Shown here piece after piece: positions 5,238 to 12,174 of a stretch of 54,200 bases of DNA; positions within the stretch are counted from its first letter, which is position 1; each line of letters opens with the position of its first letter. Source of the stretch: a virus; the IMG/VR virus record IMGVR_UViG_3300031857_000243, positions 1-54,200 of that record, one strand, 5' to 3'. The notes below the pieces were generated by a model, which worked only from the letters and a program-made list of their open reading frames with translations, was not told the DNA's origin and did no database searches. The translations under genes and the position numbers were made by a program.

Positions 5238-6234
5238 AGAAATTAGTCTTAGAGATAACTTGCGTTAATATTTCGTTTGTGCTTCTACTAATTTCAGTCA
5301 ACTGCTCAACTGCTGTTGTTCTCTGGACAACAGCAGTTTCTTCTTCACAGAAATCACCTTGGACAAACGATGAAATTGCTTTTGTTTTAGAGTTATTTCT
5401 CAAAGCACATTGATATTGTGTGTTTGAGTCAAAACATTGAGAGACTCCATTGACTAGAACATTACATCTACCTATTTTTTCATTGTCGTAATTTGCTTTT
5501 TGAATTCTATCGGGATTGTGAAGGTAAAGTGAAACATCTGTTATCGATGTTACTCTATCTTCGGCAGTTAACGATCCCTTTATGATTAATATTTCTTTTC
5601 CTTCTTCATCTTTAAACAAATCATAAATTTCGTACTTATTATTTGATTTGTTTATCTTTATATAATCTCCAGGAACAGCACCCAAATAGTTGAAAGAATT
5701 TTTAGAATTTTCTCCAAGATAATTAACGATACTGAATAATTTAGTATCCCCCTGAGACGCTGAGACTGAAAATACTAAATCTGGTGTTGTCTTGAAGAAG
5801 CTTTTATCGTATCTGTTTAGATCTGTGTCGATGGAATCCACAGATGAGACATTTGCAAATAATATATTATTTTTAAATGAATCAAATGTATATGTTCCAT
5901 TTAGGTTTATCTTTTTGTTTGTTAAATCTGGATTCAACCATTCAGCGTTTTTGAGTTCAAATGTATTTCCAGTTAAATTCAAAGCAAAGAAATCTTTGAC
6001 TAAAACATCTTCTATTACATTTTTAAAATCTGAAAAATCGACCATAACCTTTGATTGATTGTCGTAAAAATAAAAATTAGGAGTTGATATTATTCCTCTC
6101 TTGAGAGTGGAATTTTCCAACCTAACTCCTTCTATTTTTAGACCATAAAAAGAACCAGTTCGGACAAGTGCAGTTTCCTTCTCTTGCCCGAGCGGTAAAT
6201 TTTTATTTCGGGTATATGATGATTTGGAAATCAT
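5230..6234 (-). CDS. Unknown virion-type protein, 334 aa
   Basis: This leftward gene starts two bases after the stop of the 424-aa gene upstream, so the two form an operon. The protein is rich in Asn, Ser, Thr and beta-branched residues with many short strands (for example LKIEGVRLENSTLKRGIISTP and DYIKINKSNNKYEIYDLF), typical of phage fibre or decoration proteins. Residues about 250-295 hold four Cys (GRCNVLVNGVSQCF, YQCAL, DFCEE). The final 50 residues look helical (AVEQLTEISRSTNEILTQV). A 12-bp-stem hairpin lies within its 3' coding part. The function is inferred only from composition and context. Confidence 0.55.
   Translation of the reverse strand: MISKSSYTRNKNLPLGQEKETALVRTGSFYGLKIEGVRLENSTLKRGIISTPNFYFYDNQSKVMVDFSDFKNVIEDVLVKDFFALNLTGNTFELKNAEWLNPDLTNKKINLNGTYTFDSFKNNILFANVSSVDSIDTDLNRYDKSFFKTTPDLVFSVSASQGDTKLFSIVNYLGENSKNSFNYLGAVPGDYIKINKSNNKYEIYDLFKDEEGKEILIIKGSLTAEDRVTSITDVSLYLHNPDRIQKANYDNEKIGRCNVLVNGVSQCFDSNTQYQCALRNNSKTKAISSFVQGDFCEEETAVVQRTTAVEQLTEISRSTNEILTQVISKTNFFR
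5308..5338 (+). other. Strong 12-bp inverted repeat inside a coding region
   Basis: AACTGCTGTTGT (5308-5319) pairs perfectly with ACAACAGCAGTT (5327-5338) around a 7-base loop. It lies in the C-terminal coding part of the leftward 334-aa gene, about 75 bases past the end of the convergent rightward gene. No T-run follows on either strand. Confidence 0.6.
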
Positions 6235-6235
6235 A

Positions 6236-7510
6236 TTACGATGTTATGAAATGTACATTTTGTGTACCTGATGCTGCGAGAACATATATTTTATTGATGT
6301 TGTCTATTTCTAGGAATATAGATTCTCCTGGTTCTAGTGGATATCCATTTATAGTGCTAGATGATAAATTGCTAGTTCCAATGTAAACTGTTTCGGTGTT
6401 TGTAACTGGAGACTTGATATGAATACCTGTCTTGATTGCAAAATTTCCAGTATATAGAAGTGATGCTGTAGATGTAGCCGCTTTGACACCACTCAACATT
6501 TTAGTTGGTTTTAAGATTTCGGAAATCTTAGCATTTACACCAACACCAGACAATTTTTCATTTATTGTTGTTATTATTGATGTGTTTGTTTTAATACTTG
6601 CTAGATTTGAAACTATTGGTTTAGATGTTGATTCTAGAGAAGTAATAATATCAGCATCATCGATTACTACAGTTCCAGTAACTCCAACTGGCAATGATGA
6701 TGTGGCTGTTACTTCTATAGCACCAGAACCAATCATACCCTTTACGATGATTGGGTAATCGCTCGTTACACCGCTTCCAATGACCTTTAGAGGCAATCCG
6801 TTTCCGTTAGTGACTCCGACTACTGGATTGATGGTGACCGTTGCGCTAATTCCTGCGCCGATTACATTGACATTGAGAGCGTCCCCAGAGTAGCCTAAAG
6901 TTGTTCCATCGGAGGCAAACAATCTAATCGGTGGTTTTTGGGAACCATCATGTCCATAAACTCTAACGCTATCTGTTGCGGAAGATAAACCAAATCCACC
7001 ACAGATTCCAACATATCCAGTTACAGTTACCGAATCAGTTCCACTCTTTAGATGTCTTCCACCAGTGACTCCAACAGCATATCCACCACTAACTCCTTGT
7101 ATCGTTGTTGTGTCTAGTATCTTGACATTTCCAGTAACACCTAGTAAAATACCGTTTGTAGCACCTTGAACATAGCCAGTTACTGGTATAGCCTTATAAT
7201 TTGTTGGTATCGTTCCAGATGGACCACCAACTACTAGGAAACCATTTGTAGTGTTTGATACATTTACAGAACCAGTGATTGGTCCGAATGTTACCCCCAA
7301 ATAATTAGAAGTTACACCCAAAATTTGTACAGGAAGTGGATATGTTTCAGATACTCTTTTACCTTCTCCCGAACTACCCCAAGCAATTTTATAAAGAGGT
7401 AAATGTGCGAGTGAGAGTCCTTCTCCACTGGTTGCATATTCAGTTGCAAGTACTGCTGTGGAATTGTAGGTTGTAATAATAATATTATTATTCGTATCTG
7501 CTGTTGACAT
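6236..7510 (-). CDS. Repetitive beta-rich virion-type protein, 424 aa
   Basis: The 424-residue protein is almost free of Lys/Arg-rich stretches and is built of short strands and turns. Recurrent V-x-G-V-T-G/N units (GVTGNVKI, AVGVTGGR, VTVTGYVGI, PVGVTGTVVI) suggest a beta-helical or tandem beta-sandwich fibre. It opens with a flexible Asn/Thr-rich segment and contains a YPLPV motif seen in many phage structural proteins. The C-terminal 80 residues form a compact domain ending VYVLAASGTQNVHFIT-like. AAGGA lies about ten bases upstream of the start (on the minus strand), so a Shine-Dalgarno is present. A surface virion component is likely; the exact place is unknown. Confidence 0.6.
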   Translation of the reverse strand: MSTADTNNNIIITTYNSTAVLATEYATSGEGLSLAHLPLYKIAWGSSGEGKRVSETYPLPVQILGVTSNYLGVTFGPITGSVNVSNTTNGFLVVGGPSGTIPTNYKAIPVTGYVQGATNGILLGVTGNVKILDTTTIQGVSGGYAVGVTGGRHLKSGTDSVTVTGYVGICGGFGLSSATDSVRVYGHDGSQKPPIRLFASDGTTLGYSGDALNVNVIGAGISATVTINPVVGVTNGNGLPLKVIGSGVTSDYPIIVKGMIGSGAIEVTATSSLPVGVTGTVVIDDADIITSLESTSKPIVSNLASIKTNTSIITTINEKLSGVGVNAKISEILKPTKMLSGVKAATSTASLLYTGNFAIKTGIHIKSPVTNTETVYIGTSNLSSSTINGYPLEPGESIFLEIDNINKIYVLAASGTQNVHFITS

Positions 7511-7545
7511 ATCTAATCCTTATAAAATATATATAAACTATACAA

Positions 7546-7773
7546 ATGATTTTTCATATAACTAAAGAAGAGTTCTCCAAAAGCGTTGAGGAGTATGTTA
7601 AAAATAAAAATTACTGCTATATAGATGCTGTAGACCAGGTATTAACAGACCACTCTATGGACCACTCTATTGTAAAAAAGCTTCTGACAAGACCCATAAT
7701 TGAAAAATTGGAAGAAGAATTTACTGATAAAAATTTTATCAGGGGAAAAAAGAACAAACTACCTTTCTCTTGA
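7546..7773 (+). CDS. gp33: gp33-like late transcription co-activator
   Basis: The 75-residue protein starts with TKEEFSKSVEEYV, then YIDAVDQVLTDH, a helix ending in RPIIEKLEEEF, and a C-terminal KNKLPFS. This order matches short gp33 homologues of T4-like phages. In T4, gp33 binds the beta flap of host RNA polymerase, and its C-terminal tail contacts the sliding clamp to activate late promoters with gp55. The position next to gp32 parallels T4, where genes 33, 59 and 32 are adjacent; no gp59 is present here. The exact TATAAATA promoters in this window imply that a gp33/gp55 pair exists. The stop TGA lies in the gp32 promoter's -35 box. The call is by short motif pattern. Confidence 0.6.
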   Translation: MIFHITKEEFSKSVEEYVKNKNYCYIDAVDQVLTDHSMDHSIVKKLLTRPIIEKLEEEFTDKNFIRGKKNKLPFS

Positions 7774-7798
7774 CAAACCTATATATTTATAGTATAAT
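7770..7798 (+). promoter_or_regulatory. Sigma70 promoter of gp32 (TTGACA-17-TATAAT)
   Basis: Consensus TTGACA (7770-7775) and TATAAT (7793-7798) are spaced by 17 bases. The TGA stop of the gp33-like gene is inside the -35 box. The spacer contains TATTTATA (7784-7791), an exact late octamer on the minus strand. Confidence 0.9.
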
Positions 7799-7857
7799 TA
7801 CGGAGCGGGGAGTTCCCGCTGTTTCAGGCTGAAGTAGTTCTTCAGGAAGGAAAAAAT
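7799..7857 (+). promoter_or_regulatory. Structured leader of gp32 mRNA
   Basis: The leader has hairpin 1 AGCGGG-GAGTT-CCCGCT (7804-7820) and hairpin 2 CTGAAG-TAGTT-CTTCAG (7829-7845). The Shine-Dalgarno GGAAGGA (7845-7851) starts at the foot of hairpin 2. TTCAG (7823-7827) can compete for the 5' arm of hairpin 2. T4 gp32 represses its own translation through a leader pseudoknot, so this may be an analogous operator (inference). Confidence 0.6.
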
Positions 7858-8748
7858 ATGGAATTTAATGATTTTATCAACAACTCAAAAAACAGTATTC
7901 AAAATCTAATTAAGAAGCTAGACGAATCATCCAAGAAAGATTACAAGGATGATCGGTTCTGGCGACCAGAACAGGACAAGATGGGTAATGGTTTTGCCAT
8001 TATTCGTTTCCTCCCAAATGCGAAGGGTCAAAACGATTCTTATGTTAAGTTATTTTCCCATGCATTTCAAGGTCCAGGTGGCTGGTATATCGAAAATTCA
8101 CTAACAACAATTGGTGAAAAAGATCCAGTAAGTGAACTAAATACACAACTTTGGAATACTGGTTCTGAAGAAGATAAGAATATTGCTCGTTTGCGTAAGC
8201 GTAAGGCAAATTACATCTCAAATATTCTTGTAATCAAGGATGAGGCAAATCCACAGAATGAAGGAAAGGTATTCCTTTTCAAGTATGGTCAAAAGATTTT
8301 TGACAAGATTCAGGAAAAGGCAAAGCCAGAATTCAAGGATGAAGATCCATTCGATCCATTTAATTTTATCACTGGTGCTAACTTTAAGTTGAAGATTCGT
8401 AAGGTCGGTGGTTATACAAACTACGACAAGTCGGAATTCGACTCTCAGTCAGTGCTACTCAATGGTGATAAGGCAAAGATGAAGGATGTATACGATTCTC
8501 TTTATAATCTTTCGGAATTCATCGATTTGAAGAATTTCAAGTCATACGATGAACTCAAGAAGCGTCTACAGGATGTTCTTGGTGGAGATATCCGAGGTGT
8601 AGCCTCAGATACTGCCAAGACTGCTGAAGATTATTCGGAGTCTGATTTTTCTGAAAAGAAATCAAATTTGAAGGAAAAGGCATCAAAGAATGAACCAGAA
8701 GAGGAAATTGATGCACTGGAATACTTTGAGCAGTTTAAGAACGCTTAA
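7858..8748 (+). CDS. gp32: Single-stranded DNA-binding protein gp32
   Basis: The 296-residue protein shows the gp32 core: DDRFWRPEQDKMGNGFAIIRFLP near 32-54, FSHAFQGPGGWYIENSLTT near 67-85, KDPVSELNTQLWN, RKRKANYISNILVIKD, NPQNEGKVFLFKYG and FKLKIRKVGGYTNYDKSEFD. The basic N-terminus serves cooperative binding, and the acidic C-terminal tail serves protein contacts. It coats replication and recombination intermediates. The protein has no cysteine at all, so the T4-type His-Cys3 zinc site is absent. It has its own sigma70 promoter, a structured leader and a good Shine-Dalgarno, and is closed by a strong terminator. Confidence 0.95.
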   Translation: MEFNDFINNSKNSIQNLIKKLDESSKKDYKDDRFWRPEQDKMGNGFAIIRFLPNAKGQNDSYVKLFSHAFQGPGGWYIENSLTTIGEKDPVSELNTQLWNTGSEEDKNIARLRKRKANYISNILVIKDEANPQNEGKVFLFKYGQKIFDKIQEKAKPEFKDEDPFDPFNFITGANFKLKIRKVGGYTNYDKSEFDSQSVLLNGDKAKMKDVYDSLYNLSEFIDLKNFKSYDELKKRLQDVLGGDIRGVASDTAKTAEDYSESDFSEKKSNLKEKASKNEPEEEIDALEYFEQFKNA

Positions 8749-8762
8749 GTTAAATAGTTAAA

Positions 8763-10211
8763 TTAACCGTGGGATGCCCTCCATTTGGGGGGCATTCTGC
8801 TTTTTTCAACCTTTCTATAGTACAAAGGTTGTCTTCTATTTTGTGTAATGTCGTGCTGTGGCAAATTAATAAAATTAAACATGTTTCTTAATTTGTTTAT
8901 ATCTTCTTTTTGGTTTTGTTTATTTTTTTGCTCGACCTCTTTGGCTTTTTCTTGTTCGGACTTTTTTTCTTGTTCGTTATTTTTTTCTGATGTTTTCGAG
9001 TGCTCATCGTATGATTTTGTCTGTGGTTCTGGAGCTTTTATATCTTTATACTTGTCATTTTTGTTGAACTTTCCTTCAACGATATTTGATTGTTTTGCTG
9101 GAACTACAGTTTCTCCTGCGTGAATTTTTCCTATGATGCTTTCCTCTAATGGGGTAGTTGTACCACCCATGAATGCTGGAAGAACAAACACTGGTTTTCT
9201 TTTAATAAAAATTGGTTTACTTTCAAGTAAATTTTCATCACTTTCAACATTACCAATTGGTGATTTGTTTGTTTTTACAACATTATAAGAACGATCTAGT
9301 TCGCTGCTTGCTTTGTTAGATCTCTTAGTTGAATTAATTTTTGTATTTGTTTTCAACTTAATATTTTTATCAGTTCTTATATTTGTTTGAGATTTTAAAC
9401 TATTCCGAGATTGTATCTCTGGTAGTTTATTTGATAAGATATATTTTTTAATATTGATAAGTTGCTCTTTGGTTGGAGCAACTATATCATTTAAATCTAT
9501 TTCTTCCGATAAATTTCCTATATTATTTTCATCTACAAATTTTAGATCTTTTGGTTTTTCAATATATTTCAACTCAATGTGATTTGTTTTATCAAGATTT
9601 TTTTGTTTATTTGTTTGTCTATAAACAGTATTTGATTTTTTATCAGATATTATAAAATCTTTATATTGTGTTTCCAAACTATTATTTTTATTTAAATTTA
9701 CACTATTAACCTTTGATTTAAAATCTATTGGTTTTAGAGATACTATATTTGTTGATATTTTATTATTTTTATTTGAAATTATATAATTTTTATAATTACC
9801 ACTTAAATTATTTTCTTCTAAATTTACAGTTTTTGTATTTTCAAGTTTATTAGATTTAAGCAATTTTTTATAATTTATATTATTTTTTGAAGATTCTAAA
9901 TTATTTTGAACATTATTTTGTGGTAAATTTGGTTTGCTATTTGAAGAATATTCATAGTAAGATAAAGGTTTGAAATCTATCTTATTTTTCTTGATTATAT
10001 TATTTGATAATTTAAATTTATTTTTTCTAGTTTTGATAATACTTGGGGATTTATCAAAAACTTTGTTTATGTTTAAGTTATCAATTTCTGGATAAGACGG
10101 CTGGATAAGATTTATCTTTAATTTTTTAGGTACTATAGTTATAGATTTCTTGAAAAATATTCTTTCAAGTTTATCCTTTAGTTTAAAAAACTTTTCTTTT
10201 CTTTTACTCAT
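8763..10211 (-). CDS. Lys/Asn-rich protein, candidate tail tape measure
   Basis: The 482-residue protein is extremely rich in Lys, Asn and Ser and looks largely disordered. Two similar segments (YKNYIISNKNNK and YKDFIISDKKSN) suggest internal repetition. At about 345-370 it has GGTTTPLEESIIGKIHAGETVVPA; the I-HAGE-x-VVPA motif is typical of C-terminal parts of tail tape-measure proteins. A charged helical segment (KNNEQEKKSEQEKAKEVEQ) follows. The start overlaps the gp51-like gene by ATGA, which matches the usual order of small chaperones before the tape measure. At 482 aa it is shorter than T4 gp29 (590 aa). Tape measure is an inference. Its C-terminus is encoded by gp32's terminator. Confidence 0.45.
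   Translation of the reverse strand: MSKRKEKFFKLKDKLERIFFKKSITIVPKKLKINLIQPSYPEIDNLNINKVFDKSPSIIKTRKNKFKLSNNIIKKNKIDFKPLSYYEYSSNSKPNLPQNNVQNNLESSKNNINYKKLLKSNKLENTKTVNLEENNLSGNYKNYIISNKNNKISTNIVSLKPIDFKSKVNSVNLNKNNSLETQYKDFIISDKKSNTVYRQTNKQKNLDKTNHIELKYIEKPKDLKFVDENNIGNLSEEIDLNDIVAPTKEQLINIKKYILSNKLPEIQSRNSLKSQTNIRTDKNIKLKTNTKINSTKRSNKASSELDRSYNVVKTNKSPIGNVESDENLLESKPIFIKRKPVFVLPAFMGGTTTPLEESIIGKIHAGETVVPAKQSNIVEGKFNKNDKYKDIKAPEPQTKSYDEHSKTSEKNNEQEKKSEQEKAKEVEQKNKQNQKEDINKLRNMFNFINLPQHDITQNRRQPLYYRKVEKSRMPPKWRASHG
8772..8806 (+). terminator. Terminator of gp32, shared with antisense gene end
   Basis: An 11-bp stem (8772-8782 with 8787-8797, two G-T pairs) around an ATTT loop is followed after a short gap by six T residues (8801-8806). 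The leftward gene at 8763 reads through the whole structure, so its last residues are encoded by the terminator. Confidence 0.85.
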
Positions 10212-10390
10212 CTTCTTCTGGTGCTAGTTATGTTAATCTTATCTTGCATCATCTTCAAATTCTCTTCTTCTAGATATTGCCTCAGCTGATCTACATAAAT
10301 GTCTCTTTCCCATGGCAGCATACTTTCAATATCAGACAAAGAATATTTATGGTGCTGCATCAATTGAAAGTTCAGTTGCATATGTGACAT
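10208..10390 (-). CDS. gp51: gp51-like baseplate hub assembly protein, 60 aa
   Basis: The 60-residue protein reads MSHMQLNFQLMQHHKYSLSD then IESMLPWERDIYVDQLRQYLEEE. The pattern 'SLSDIE-x-MLPWERDIYV' resembles short gp51 homologues that follow the gp26-family gene in T4-like phages of cyanophage type. T4 gp51 (249 aa) catalyses hub assembly and is not in the finished virion. The small form is also similar in placement to tail-assembly chaperones. It follows the gp26-family gene by five bases and overlaps the start of the candidate tape-measure gene, supporting a role in tail core assembly. Confidence 0.6.
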   Translation of the reverse strand: MSHMQLNFQLMQHHKYSLSDIESMLPWERDIYVDQLRQYLEEENLKMMQDKINITSTRRR

Positions 10391-10395
10391 TAAGC

Positions 10396-11109
10396 TTATA
10401 TCGCTGAGGCAAATATGAAAAAATCTTCTATCCCTGAAATTACTATGTTTCTGTCAGTACCATCTGATGTTGTATAACTGTATTCATACTCATAAGTTGG
10501 TATATTTTCAAAGAATTTAATTATATGATTGAATTCCTTTGTCGTCAGGTTCAAAATCATGTCTTTAATTTGTTCATGCTTGGAATGATCCATATCGATT
10601 ACTTCACTCTCAGTTGTTATTTTAGTCAAGCATTTGACTGAAAGGTCGATTAAGTAATCGTAATCGATTTGTTTTTCACCTATTTCCGAGATATCTGAAT
10701 ATGAAGGACATCTAAAGTTTAAAATAATTTTGTCATTAATTTTGACTTTATTTGAAAAGTTTTCCAGACCCTTTATCTTGATATTGTTCAAATCAAAATT
10801 TAGGTCAATTTGCTCCCCAGTAAACGGACACACAAATTTTGCCCTAACGGTTTCACCGATTGATTTAATTCTTATCTGATTGAACAAATAATCCAATTCA
10901 AATGTAGAAAGATTGCTTGATCTTATATTATCGTAACATTCTTCGACAATTTCTTTCGCACAGTTTATTAGTTCTTCTTTAGAACCAAACTCCTGCACAG
11001 TTAACATTTTTTTTTCTTCTTTTACTAGAAATGGTCTAAACCATAAAGTTTGTTTTGTTATTGGATGTTGTATTGAGAACTTAGGTATTGAATTTTCTAA
11101 AATAGCCAT
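10396..11109 (-). CDS. gp26: T4 baseplate family protein (gp26-like)
   Basis: The 237-residue protein has the T4_baseplate/gp26 family start: FSIQHPITKQTLWFRPFLVKEEKKML, then EFGSKEELINCAKEIVEEC, LSTFELDYLFNQIRIKSIGE and FVCPFTGEQIDLNFDLNNIKI. The paired C-P-F-T-G and later RCPSYSDISEIG segments suggest a central beta domain. In T4, gp26 (208 aa) takes part in baseplate hub assembly. A Shine-Dalgarno AAGGAAA precedes the start on the minus strand. It lies between gp54 and the gp51-like gene in one leftward operon, consistent with hub assembly. Confidence 0.8.
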   Translation of the reverse strand: MAILENSIPKFSIQHPITKQTLWFRPFLVKEEKKMLTVQEFGSKEELINCAKEIVEECYDNIRSSNLSTFELDYLFNQIRIKSIGETVRAKFVCPFTGEQIDLNFDLNNIKIKGLENFSNKVKINDKIILNFRCPSYSDISEIGEKQIDYDYLIDLSVKCLTKITTESEVIDMDHSKHEQIKDMILNLTTKEFNHIIKFFENIPTYEYEYSYTTSDGTDRNIVISGIEDFFIFASAI

Positions 11110-11121
11110 TCATTTTCCTTA

Positions 11122-11727
11122 TTAAAAATTTAAAGACGGTACATCTCCAGTGTTATAACTGGTATATGTGGTTTCATAACGAATTCTTCTTATAGCAAAA
11201 TTTACAGTGAATACAGTATATCCAGAATTATCAGCCGCAAAATTTGTTGGGGTAATTAATAATGGATAGGTTTTTTCAAGTATTATAACTTGATTATTTT
11301 TGTAATTATTTGCGGTTTTTCCGACACCACCACGCTCAACAAATTCAATTTTTATATCTTTTAAGTAATCTAAAAAATTGTTGGCGTGTGAAGAAGCTGG
11401 TCTTCTGTCTGTTCTAGCTTCTGTTGTATTAATCATTTCAGACATCCATTGCTCAAATATTCTTCTTTCTTTCCAATCTTGATAAACTATAAAATTGACA
11501 GAAAGTTCGTTATATTCTCTTCTGAGTGGAAATGTAAACTCTTCACCGACATAAGAAAATGGAGTGTTTGTGAAATTAGTTCCTGGCAATAATATTGAAT
11601 CTGGATAGCAAACAAATGGAGAACATACTCTAGTTATCTCTGGAACAATCATCCTATAGTGGGATGGATTTTGGGTAAAATTTCTTTTCTTTATATAATC
11701 TCTATATTCGTTTATACTTAGAGCCAT
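11122..11727 (-). CDS. gp54: Baseplate-tail tube junction protein gp54-like
   Basis: The 201-residue protein begins SINEYRDYIKKRNFTQNPSHYRM, similar to the T4 gp54 start, and has a tube-like beta core: SYVGEEFTFPLRREYNELSVNF and DWKERRIFEQWMSEMIN match the strand-helix pattern of gp19-fold proteins. The C-terminal strands (YTVFTVNFAIRRIRYETTY) resemble the tube subunit end. T4 gp54 (320 aa) initiates tail tube polymerisation on the baseplate with gp48. Its start codon overlaps the gp4 stop. gp48 is divergently encoded nearby, so the two tube-initiation partners flank gp4. Confidence 0.7.
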   Translation of the reverse strand: MALSINEYRDYIKKRNFTQNPSHYRMIVPEITRVCSPFVCYPDSILLPGTNFTNTPFSYVGEEFTFPLRREYNELSVNFIVYQDWKERRIFEQWMSEMINTTEARTDRRPASSHANNFLDYLKDIKIEFVERGGVGKTANNYKNNQVIILEKTYPLLITPTNFAADNSGYTVFTVNFAIRRIRYETTYTSYNTGDVPSLNF

Positions 11728-12158
11728 TAAAATATTTCCTTTTCTGTCAATATTTTGAATTTTATATTATGTTTTTTACAAAAATCTTGAGCAGATCTCC
11801 ACTTTTGTGCATTAATTTCATAAGTCAAAGACTCATTTAGAAAATTCTTTTTGCTCTTTTTTCCCTTTTCTGGTGGTTTTGTTTGTTTTTCTGGCTTTAT
11901 TTCAACTAGCATTGTTTCAATCGTTCCATCTTTGTTCTTTTTTTCGATTATGAAGTCTGGTATATAATGATGTAATTGATTGTCAACTGGAGAAATATAA
12001 GGTATTTTAAATGGCTCAAAACTCCATCTTATAATATTCTTACTGGTATCCAAAAACTTACAAAATTTTCTTTCCCACAAAGATCTACAATTGATTTTTG
12101 TAGGATCTCCTTCGTATTTTGACAAATTTTGTGGAAAAAATTTATTCTTATAAGCCAT
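11727..12158 (-). CDS. gp4: Head completion protein gp4
   Basis: The 143-residue protein matches the gp4/gp50 family: YKNKFFPQNLSKYEGDPTKI, CRSLWERKFCKFLDTSKNI, WSFEPFKIPYISPVDNQLHHYIPDF and LVEIKPEKQTKPP. The motif W-E-(K)-F, D-F and E-I-K is that of a TnsA/restriction-nuclease fold, with E at SLWE, D in IPDF and E-x-K as candidate active-site residues. T4 gp4 acts on the packaged head before tail joining. The ATG lies six bases from AATAAATA (12172-12165 on the minus strand), leaving no room for a Shine-Dalgarno. The gene heads the leftward tail operon. Confidence 0.85.
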   Translation of the reverse strand: MAYKNKFFPQNLSKYEGDPTKINCRSLWERKFCKFLDTSKNIIRWSFEPFKIPYISPVDNQLHHYIPDFIIEKKNKDGTIETMLVEIKPEKQTKPPEKGKKSKKNFLNESLTYEINAQKWRSAQDFCKKHNIKFKILTEKEIF

Positions 12159-12174
12159 TATATATATTTATTAG
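12159..12174. promoter_or_regulatory. 16-bp divergent late promoter region between gp4 and gp48
   Basis: The whole intergenic space is TATATATATTTATTAG. Leftward it reads AATAAATA (12172-12165) then six bases to the gp4 ATG. Rightward, TATATATT (12161-12168), a two-mismatch late octamer, is six bases before the gp48 ATG. Both transcripts would start at or next to the AUG, and neither gene has room for a Shine-Dalgarno. Confidence 0.5.
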
